Positions 1 through 5,073 of a stretch of 5,727 nt of DNA are shown here, one piece after another. Numbering within the stretch: position 1 is the stretch's first letter; every line of letters starts with the position of its first letter. A program made the position numbers and the translations under genes. The stretch lies in the NCBI GenBank assembly GCA_937892345.1, contig CALAGF010000284.1, positions 1 to 5,727 on the forward strand. Reading direction: 5' to 3'. This DNA is from an uncultured Rhodocyclaceae bacterium (lineage in GTDB: Bacteria; Pseudomonadota; Gammaproteobacteria; Burkholderiales; Rhodocyclaceae). The notes below the pieces were generated by a model. The model made no database searches, was not told the DNA's origin, and worked only from the letters and a program-made list of their open reading frames with translations.

Positions 1-566
1 CAACCAACGAAAACGACGTGCTCGACGAGTTCTTCAAGACCGGCGTCTATCGTCCGCGTACCTCGAAGGAAACCAACGTTACTTCCAGCCCGTCGATGGA
101 CATTTCCAAGGCCTCAAATTTCGAACGCTTCGTGTTCGACCTGGTCGGGCGCGATCCGGCTGTCGTCGCCGCACTATGGGCCAAGGTGGACAAGGGTGAG
201 GCATTTGATCTGTCTGCCACGGTCTACTGGCAAAACATGCCGAAATTCGGCTTTGTGTCTGGTCGCAGCACGCACGCCGACCGATTGGCAACGATCCGCA
301 TGGCCAACGAAAAATACGGTGTGATGCTCGATACGCATACCGCTGATGGTCTCAAGGTGGCGCTGGAACACCTGCAAGCGGGCCTGACCATGGTGGTGCT
401 CGAAACGGCTCAACCGGTCAAGTTTGAAGAAACCATTCGTGAAGCGCTGAACAGTGAACCCGTTCGCCCCGCCGACTTTGTCGGTATCGAAGCGCTGCCG
501 CAACACGTCGTGGTCATGGACCCGGATGTGAATGCGGTCAAGCAGTTTCTGGTGGCGCGGGTTTAA
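1..566 (+). CDS. thrC: Threonine synthase, C-terminal part (5' end outside window)
   Basis: PLP-dependent, cytoplasmic enzyme that converts O-phospho-L-homoserine to threonine, the last step of threonine synthesis. The first full in-frame codon is at position 3, and the frame reads TNENDVLDEFFKTGVY straight from the edge, so the GTG at 18 is an internal Val codon and not a start. Seen in the sequence: the TNxND...TGxY segment, then TSSPSMDISKASNFERF and FDLVGRD, which are characteristic of the C-terminal half of the long proteobacterial ThrC type. The last residues form the usual alpha/beta tail, ending QFLVARV and a TAA stop. About 187 residues are visible, where the whole family protein is roughly 470-480. 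The PLP-binding lysine and N-terminal domain lie upstream and cannot be checked. Upstream partners such as homoserine dehydrogenase are common in this lineage but are not visible. The gene converges on the DUF302 gene 13 bases downstream. Identification is firm. Confidence 0.95.
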   Translation, partial: TNENDVLDEFFKTGVYRPRTSKETNVTSSPSMDISKASNFERFVFDLVGRDPAVVAALWAKVDKGEAFDLSATVYWQNMPKFGFVSGRSTHADRLATIRMANEKYGVMLDTHTADGLKVALEHLQAGLTMVVLETAQPVKFEETIREALNSEPVRPADFVGIEALPQHVVVMDPDVNAVKQFLVARV

Positions 567-577
567 GCAGAAACGCC
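559..577. terminator. Weak hairpin between convergent thrC and DUF302 genes
   Basis: GGGTTT at 559-564 can pair with AAAC-G-CC at 571-577, with a bulged G at 575 and a 6-base loop (565-570). It straddles the thrC stop codon and the 13-base gap between the two converging genes, where a bidirectional terminator would be expected. No run of T follows on either strand, so it does not meet the usual criteria for an intrinsic terminator. Confidence 0.2.
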
Positions 578-579
578 CC

Positions 580-963
580 TCAGCGCACTTCATCCACGAT
601 CTGCACCAGCCGGGCTTCAATTTCGCCAGCCAGGGTGCTGATGGCTGGCGAGGGGTTCAGTGCGCTGAGCTGCCGGCTGGGCCGCAGGACACTGATCCAG
701 GTTGCGCCTTCGCGGGTATGGACGCTGATGCGCCAGGGGAGGGTGAGTGCAAGGGCAATATCCCGTTGCAGGAGTTTTTCGGCCAGCGCGTAATTGATGA
801 TGTCGAAATAGGCCGCGTCCTCGTCGAGTTCGCTGCCTTTGATGCGCGGGGTTTCGCTCAGGTCGCCCTGATGCAGGGTGACAAAACCCAGCCGCTGGAT
901 AACCGGTTCCAGGTCAAAGATGACCTCGGCGAAGGACTTGCCGCTCTCAACGCAATAGCGCAT
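580..963 (-). CDS. DUF302 family protein
   Basis: Small soluble protein of 127 residues and unknown function. No signal peptide or membrane segment is visible. Seen: N-terminal MRYCVESGKSFAEVIFDLE, then GFVTLHQGDL (about 26-35), FDIINYALAEKLLQRD (about 53-68), and LPWRISVHTREG (75-86) followed by the strand ISVLRP. This order of helix, strand, 'N-x-A-x-x-L-x-x-D' and 'LP-x-R-I-x-V' matches the DUF302 fold. Many relatives have Cys where this protein has Trp77. The ATG at 963 is preferred over an in-frame TTG at 975, because the TTG lies inside nadC and the homologous region begins at MRY. The ATG follows the nadC TGA by one base (TGA-C-ATG), with no strong Shine-Dalgarno sequence, so translation is probably coupled to nadC in one transcript. 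A role in NAD metabolism is only guilt by association. Confidence 0.85.
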   Translation of the reverse strand: MRYCVESGKSFAEVIFDLEPVIQRLGFVTLHQGDLSETPRIKGSELDEDAAYFDIINYALAEKLLQRDIALALTLPWRISVHTREGATWISVLRPSRQLSALNPSPAISTLAGEIEARLVQIVDEVR

Positions 964-964
964 G

Positions 965-1828
965 TCAGCCGACAAAGCGCATTGAGAGGTCCAGCGCCTT
1001 GACGTCCTTGGTCAGGGCGCCAATGGAAATCCGGTCGACGCCGGTTTCGGCGATGCCGCGCAGGGTCTCCAGGGTTACGTTGCCCGAGGCTTCCAGAATC
1101 GCGCGTCCAGCATTGATGGCAACCGCTTCGCGCAGCAGCGCGGGCGTGAAATTGTCGAGCAGGATCATCTTGGCACCGGCATTCAGCGCCTGATTCAGTT
1201 CGTCCAGATTTTCCACTTCCACCTGAATGAACTTGCAACGGTCGACGGCCGCTGCCGCCACTTTTTGCGCTTCGGCCATGGCCTGGGCAATGCCGCCGGC
1301 CGCGTGAATATGGTTTTCCTTGATCAGGATGGCATCCCACAGGGCCAGCCGGTGGTTGCCGCCACCGCCGGCACGGACAGCGTATTTCTGGGCAATGCGC
1401 AAACCGGGCAGGGTCTTGCGGGTGTCCACGACCTGGGCGCCGGTGCCGTCGATGGCGTCGGCGTAGATGCGGGCCTTGGTGGCCACGGCGGAGAGCAGTT
1501 GGAGAAAATTGAGCGCGCTGCGTTCGGCGGTGAGCAGGGCGCGGCCATTGCCATCGATTTCACACAGCAACTGGTCGGCGCTGACCCGCTGACCATCGGC
1601 AACGTGCCAATGCACGCGGGCAGTCGGATCAACGCGGGTGACGCAGGCATCAAACCAAGCCGTGCCGCAGACAACAGCAGGTTCGCGGGAAATCACCGTG
1701 GCGTGCACCTTGCGGTCGCCGGGTATGAGGGAAGCGGTCAGGTCGCCGGGACCGACATCTTCAGTCAGGGCCGCATCGACATTGCGGTTGATTTCTGCGG
1801 CGAGCGGGTAGTCAAATTCGATGGACAT
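965..1828 (-). CDS. nadC: Quinolinate phosphoribosyltransferase (nicotinate-nucleotide pyrophosphorylase, carboxylating)
   Basis: Cytoplasmic enzyme of de novo NAD synthesis: quinolinate + PRPP gives nicotinate mononucleotide, CO2 and PPi. With the ATG at 1828 the protein has 287 residues, normal for NadC. Seen in order: EDVGPGDLTA (about 23-32, typical N-terminal motif), ERSALNFLQLLSAVAT (102-117), VDTRKTLPGLR (134-144), KYAVRAGGGGNHR (148-160), LIKENH (168-173), EVEN (204-207), LLDNF (223-227), EASGNV (246-251) and SIGALT (268-273). These carry the Arg, His, Lys, Glu and Asp residues known in the family to bind quinolinate and PRPP, and nothing key is missing. An upstream in-frame start at 1882 would add 18 residues unlike the family and would use the whole divergent intergenic region as coding, so I reject it. 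The Shine-Dalgarno is weak. DUF302 follows one base after the stop. The gene diverges from the GltB-like gene. Confidence 0.96.
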   Translation of the reverse strand: MSIEFDYPLAAEINRNVDAALTEDVGPGDLTASLIPGDRKVHATVISREPAVVCGTAWFDACVTRVDPTARVHWHVADGQRVSADQLLCEIDGNGRALLTAERSALNFLQLLSAVATKARIYADAIDGTGAQVVDTRKTLPGLRIAQKYAVRAGGGGNHRLALWDAILIKENHIHAAGGIAQAMAEAQKVAAAAVDRCKFIQVEVENLDELNQALNAGAKMILLDNFTPALLREAVAINAGRAILEASGNVTLETLRGIAETGVDRISIGALTKDVKALDLSMRFVG

Positions 1829-1840
1829 ATCAGTGTTCAG

Positions 1841-1859
1841 TCGGCATGCTAAGGGCCGA
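1841..1859. repeat. Short dyad in nadC / GltB-like divergent intergenic region
   Basis: TCGGC (1841-1845) and GCCGA (1855-1859) form a perfect 5-base inverted repeat separated by 9 bases. It sits in the 53-base divergent intergenic region, next to the predicted nadC -10 element (1860-1865) and over the expected nadC transcription start. That spacing would suit a dimeric repressor site. A 5-base arm can arise by chance in GC-rich DNA, so operator function is speculative. Confidence 0.25.
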
Positions 1860-1888
1860 ATTGTAACGTCAGGGGAATGCAATGTCCG
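1860..1888 (-). promoter_or_regulatory. Predicted sigma-70-type promoter for nadC
   Basis: On the minus strand, CGGACA (1888-1883, 4 of 6 to TTGACA) is separated by 17 bases from TACAAT (1865-1860, 5 of 6 to TATAAT). Transcription would start near 1853, giving a leader of about 25 bases before the nadC ATG at 1828. The -35 element overlaps the start codon of the divergent GltB-like gene (1882-1884), so transcription of the two genes could interfere. Based on motif match and position only. Confidence 0.4.
1871..1876 (+). promoter_or_regulatory. Ribosome binding site of the GltB-like gene
   Basis: AGGGGA lies 5 bases before the ATG at 1882, a good Shine-Dalgarno match and spacing. It supports that start over the overlapping ATG at 1877, which is out of frame and opens only a short shadow frame. 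Confidence 0.6.
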
Positions 1889-3372
1889 AGCTTCTCGGGG
1901 TTTTTCACGTCAGTCTTGGCGTCTTGTTGGTCCTGGTGCTCATCCTGCTGCTGTGCTTCTGGTATCTGCGCGATGTCACGCAAAAGCGCCATACCGTGCT
2001 GCGCAATTTTCCCATCGTTGGCCATTTGCGCTTTTTCTTCGAGCGCCTTGGCGAATATTTCCGCCAGTATTTCTTTCTCGGCGATCGTGAGGAAATGCCC
2101 TTCAACCGGGCGACTCGCGGCTGGGTGTATCGCATGGCCAAGAACGAAGGCGGGATGATCGGCTTCGGGTCGACCTACGATATCAGCCAGCCCGGCGCAC
2201 TATTGTTCGTGAATGCGGCATTTCCCGTACTTGAAGGCGACCACCAGCCCGCGCCGCCGATCGTGATTGGCGAAGGCTGGTGCGAACGTCCGTTTACCGC
2301 ACGTTCGCTGATCAATATCAGTGCCATGAGCTTTGGCGCGATTTCCAAGCCGGCAGTGCGCGCTCTTTCCAAAGGCGCAGGGATGGCCGGCTGCTATATG
2401 GATACCGGGGAAGGCGGCTTGAGCCCCTATCATCTGGAAGGGGCTTGCGATGTCATTTTCCAGATTGGTACTGCCAAGTACGGGGTACGTGATGAACACG
2501 GCAAGCTGTCTGACAAGCGTTTGCGGGAAATCGCGGCGCTGGAACACGTGCGTGCCTTCGAGATCAAGTTGTCTCAGGGGGCCAAGCCGGGGAAGGGCGG
2601 CGTCCTGCCGGCGGCCAAGATCACCCCGGAAATTGCCGAAATTCGCGGTATACCGGAGGGGCAGGATTCGCTTTCGCCCAATCGCCACCCCGAGACCGGC
2701 AATATCGAGGAATTGCTCGACATGGTCAGCCATGTGCGTTTGGTCACCGGCAAGCCGGTGGGCATCAAGACGGCGATTGGTGGCTGGCAGTTCATGAACG
2801 AACTGGGGGCCGCAGTGCGTCTGCGCGGCTTGGAAAGTGCGCCGGACTTTTTGACCATCGACGGTGGCGAGGGCGGTTCCGGCGCCGCACCGCAGGCACT
2901 TGCCGACCACATGGCCCTGTCGATCAATGAAGCCTTGCCGCGGGTGATTGATGCCTTGATCGAACATGGCCTGCGTGGGCGCGTGAAGGTGATTGCTTCG
3001 GGCAAGTTGTTGACCCCGGCCAAGGTGGCCTGGGCGCTGGCCTGCGGCGCCGATCTGGTCAATTCCGCGCGCGGCTACATGTTTGCGCTCGGCTGCATTC
3101 AGGCGCTGCGTTGCCATCAGAACACCTGTCCGACCGGCATCACGACCCATGATCCCAAGTTGCAACGCGGTCTGGATGTCGGAGACAAGGCCGAGCGGGT
3201 TGCACATTACACGCGGAATCTGAACAAGGAAGTCGACATGATTGCCCACGCCTGCGGGGCGCCCCATGCCCGGGCGCTGCGCCGTGAGCATGTGCGTATC
3301 GTTCAGCAAAGCGGGCAGAGTCAGGCGCTTAACGTGCTTTACCCGTATCCCGAGGTGCTTCCCCAGCCCTGA
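1882..3372 (+). CDS. Membrane-anchored FMN-binding glutamate-synthase-family protein (GltB-like synthase domain)
   Basis: 496-residue flavin/iron-sulfur protein related to the FMN domain of glutamate synthase large subunit. Seen: one hydrophobic segment at about 8-28, followed by R30, K35, R36 and R41, which places the catalytic part in the cytoplasm. Next is a linker (PIVGHLRFFFERLGEYFRQY, 44-63) typical of this stand-alone family, then the barrel: SAMSFGAIS (147-155), TGEGG (175-179), QGAKPGKGG (232-240), SPNRHP (265-270), GIKTA (294-298), DGGEGGSGAAP (328-338) and ASGKLLTP (372-379). Cys405-x5-Cys411-x4-Cys416 has the spacing that binds the [3Fe-4S] cluster in GltB. There is no N-terminal glutaminase domain, no GXGXG domain, and no GltD-like gene nearby, so it cannot be a standard glutamine-dependent glutamate synthase. 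Family members are annotated as glutamate synthases, but the ammonia source, electron donor and even the product are not shown by the sequence. It is monocistronic here, with its own Shine-Dalgarno. Confidence 0.92.
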   Translation: MSELLGVFHVSLGVLLVLVLILLLCFWYLRDVTQKRHTVLRNFPIVGHLRFFFERLGEYFRQYFFLGDREEMPFNRATRGWVYRMAKNEGGMIGFGSTYDISQPGALLFVNAAFPVLEGDHQPAPPIVIGEGWCERPFTARSLINISAMSFGAISKPAVRALSKGAGMAGCYMDTGEGGLSPYHLEGACDVIFQIGTAKYGVRDEHGKLSDKRLREIAALEHVRAFEIKLSQGAKPGKGGVLPAAKITPEIAEIRGIPEGQDSLSPNRHPETGNIEELLDMVSHVRLVTGKPVGIKTAIGGWQFMNELGAAVRLRGLESAPDFLTIDGGEGGSGAAPQALADHMALSINEALPRVIDALIEHGLRGRVKVIASGKLLTPAKVAWALACGADLVNSARGYMFALGCIQALRCHQNTCPTGITTHDPKLQRGLDVGDKAERVAHYTRNLNKEVDMIAHACGAPHARALRREHVRIVQQSGQSQALNVLYPYPEVLPQP

Positions 3373-3459
3373 ACGCCTGGGCGTCAGTTGTCGGCAAGGC
3401 GGCGCTTGCGGCCGGTTGGCGCGGGCTGCTGGCAGCGTGCTTTGCGTATCGAAAGATCA
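3373..3459. other. 87-base convergent intergenic region with weak stem-loops
   Basis: Separates the ends of the GltB-like and radical SAM genes. It contains short inverted repeats: ACGC/GCGT (3373-3384), GCAAG/CTTGC around a 6-base loop (3394-3409) and GCTG/CAGC (about 3425-3436). None is long or followed by a T run, so no intrinsic terminator can be called for either gene. On the minus strand a 29-codon frame (ATG at 3473, TGA at 3384) starts inside the last codons of the radical SAM gene and crosses this region. It has no homology that I recognise. Confidence 0.4.
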
Positions 3460-5073
3460 TCATGAACGCCCATGCTGATCCTGCCGCTGGGCAAGTGAGC
3501 GCGTTTTTTTATCCAGTGGCGGCCGATAGGGCAGGATGCCACGCAGCGTTTCCGGGGCGCCGCGTGCGCCGCTGGCAAGGTAATCAGCCAACAGCGTTTG
3601 ACGAACATGTGCTGGTGCCAGGCCGGCTTGCCCGGTTAAATACGCGAAGATCGCATCGAGCAGATTTTCCGGGCTGAGTCCGCCTGTCTCCCCCTTGTTT
3701 TGCCAGAGCCAGTCGGCAAAGGCCAGAAAGCGGAAAAAAGCCGAAGTTTCCTGCGTTCCCGGGATGGTCCCGATGGCGGTGTTATCCAGCAGCAGCGCAG
3801 CACTTTGTTCAAAGCGACCGCTATTGGCGATCAAATCCCAGTACCGGGCAAAACGGGTAAAACGCTGCAGGGTGTCGGCGTCGATGCTGCCGGTTTGCAG
3901 GACCGTGTAGGGGGGCTCGGTGGCGTAGACCATGCCGAACTGGAGGCTATGGCGGTCAATCGGCGTTCCACGCAGACGCTTGAGGATGCCCAGTTGGATT
4001 TCATGCGGCTTGAGTGCGTACAGGCGGTCGAAGCCGGCGGCAAAGCTGGCCAGTGTTTCGCCGGGCAGGCCGAAAATCAGGTCAGTATGCAAATGGGCAT
4101 GCGAATGCTCGAGCAGCCAGCGCAGGTTCAGCGCGCTTTTTTCATTGTCCTGGCGGCGGGAAATGCGTTGCTGTACTGCTGGATTGAAGGTCTGGATGCC
4201 GATTTCGAATTGCAGCGAGCCGGCGGGAAATTGCGCAATCAGCGATTTGAGGGCGTCCGGCAGATGGTCCGGAATCAGTTCGAAATGCACGAACAAGCGG
4301 GCGTCCGGATCGGTAGCGATCCGTTCCAGGAAAAACTGCAGGATGCGGGCAGAAATCGCGGTGTTGAGGTTGAAGGTTCGGTCGACAAACTTGTAAGTTC
4401 GGGCGCCGCGGGCGTAAAGCTGCGCCAGTTCGGCCAGAAAGGCGTCGAGCGGAAAGGCCCATGCGGTTTTGTCGAGCGCGCTCAGGCAGAACTCGCACTT
4501 GAATGGGCAACCGCGCGAGGCTTCGACGTACAGGAGGCGATGGGCCAGATCGTGGTCGCTGTATTCGGCGTAGGGAAAAGCGATTTGGGTCAGCGCCGGC
4601 TGCACGCCCGCAATCACCCGGTTTGCAGGGACTTGCCCTGCCAGTAGCTGGCGGCAAAGTTCGGGAAAACTGATATCGCCCCAGCCGGTGATGACATAGT
4701 CCGCCAGGCCGGTGATTTCCTGGCGCTCGACTTCATGACTGACTTCCGGACCGCCAAGCACGAGGATCAATGCCGGCCGGCGTGCCCGCAACAGACGCAT
4801 GAGCTCGGTGGTTTGTTGCACATTCCAGATATAGACGCCCAAACCGATGATCTGTACTTCATCTTCCGTGTCGCCAAGTGTTGCGAGCAGGGCGTCCGCA
4901 ATGTCGCTTGCCGGTCGGGCGATGGTGAATTCACTGAGTACGGTCAACCGGCGTAATTCACCCATATTGGCCAGCAGATAGCGCAGGCCGAGTGCGGCGT
5001 GAATGTAGCGGGCGTTGAGGGTGGCGAGTGCAATGACGGGCCGGGCAGGCGCCTCAGCCGGACTGCGCGTCAT
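3460..5073 (-). CDS. B12-binding-type radical SAM protein with DUF4080-like C-terminal region
   Basis: Predicted 537-residue radical SAM enzyme of unknown substrate. Seen, numbered from the ATG at 5073: an N-terminal Rossmann-like, cobalamin-binding-type domain (about 12-160) opening with ALATLNARYIHAALGLRYL and including LGVYIW (78-83) and LGGPEVSHE (106-114). Next come ASRGCPFKCEFC with the CxxxCxxC [4Fe-4S] cysteines at 189, 193 and 196, then FEIGIQTFN (289-297) and DLIFGLPGET (331-340), normal radical SAM strands. A C-terminal region of about 190 residues resembles DUF4080. No DxHxxG cobalamin-ligand motif is visible, so B12 binding is inferred from the fold only. The ATG at 5073 is chosen over an in-frame GTG at 5124 because the conserved region begins just after it. 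It overlaps the nnrD 3' end by 20 bases, suggesting coupled translation. An A7 run (3504-3510) lies 17 codons or fewer before the stop, so an indel there would change only the tail. Confidence 0.9.
   Translation of the reverse strand: MTRSPAEAPARPVIALATLNARYIHAALGLRYLLANMGELRRLTVLSEFTIARPASDIADALLATLGDTEDEVQIIGLGVYIWNVQQTTELMRLLRARRPALILVLGGPEVSHEVERQEITGLADYVITGWGDISFPELCRQLLAGQVPANRVIAGVQPALTQIAFPYAEYSDHDLAHRLLYVEASRGCPFKCEFCLSALDKTAWAFPLDAFLAELAQLYARGARTYKFVDRTFNLNTAISARILQFFLERIATDPDARLFVHFELIPDHLPDALKSLIAQFPAGSLQFEIGIQTFNPAVQQRISRRQDNEKSALNLRWLLEHSHAHLHTDLIFGLPGETLASFAAGFDRLYALKPHEIQLGILKRLRGTPIDRHSLQFGMVYATEPPYTVLQTGSIDADTLQRFTRFARYWDLIANSGRFEQSAALLLDNTAIGTIPGTQETSAFFRFLAFADWLWQNKGETGGLSPENLLDAIFAYLTGQAGLAPAHVRQTLLADYLASGARGAPETLRGILPYRPPLDKKTRSLAQRQDQHGRS

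Noticed and set aside
532..1002. 156-codon plus-strand frame starting in the thrC 3' end and running opposite the DUF302 gene
   Set aside because: The minus strand has the recognisable DUF302 pattern. This frame has none and would overlap the thrC coding end.
1265..1852. 195-codon plus-strand frame opposite nadC
   Set aside because: Gly/Ala/Val-rich mirror of strongly conserved nadC codons, with no family similarity.
1829..1882. N-terminal extension of nadC to a start at 1882
   Set aside because: It would place the start codon across the divergent gene's own ATG and add 18 residues unlike NadC N-termini. MSIEFDYPLAAEI at 1828 fits the family.
2200..3309. 369-codon open frame on the minus strand, antisense to the GltB-like gene
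   Set aside because: It mirrors a gene with full family motifs and an intact FeS site. The translation is rich in Arg, His and Gln with no domain I recognise, as expected for a shadow frame in GC-rich DNA.
3373..3459. Intrinsic terminator between the convergent GltB-like and radical SAM genes
   Set aside because: Only 3-5 base stems and no adjoining T run on either strand, so not enough for a call.
3700..4647. 315-codon open frame on the plus strand, antisense to the radical SAM gene
   Set aside because: The opposite strand carries clear radical SAM motifs here. This frame has no recognisable domain and no Shine-Dalgarno supporting it.
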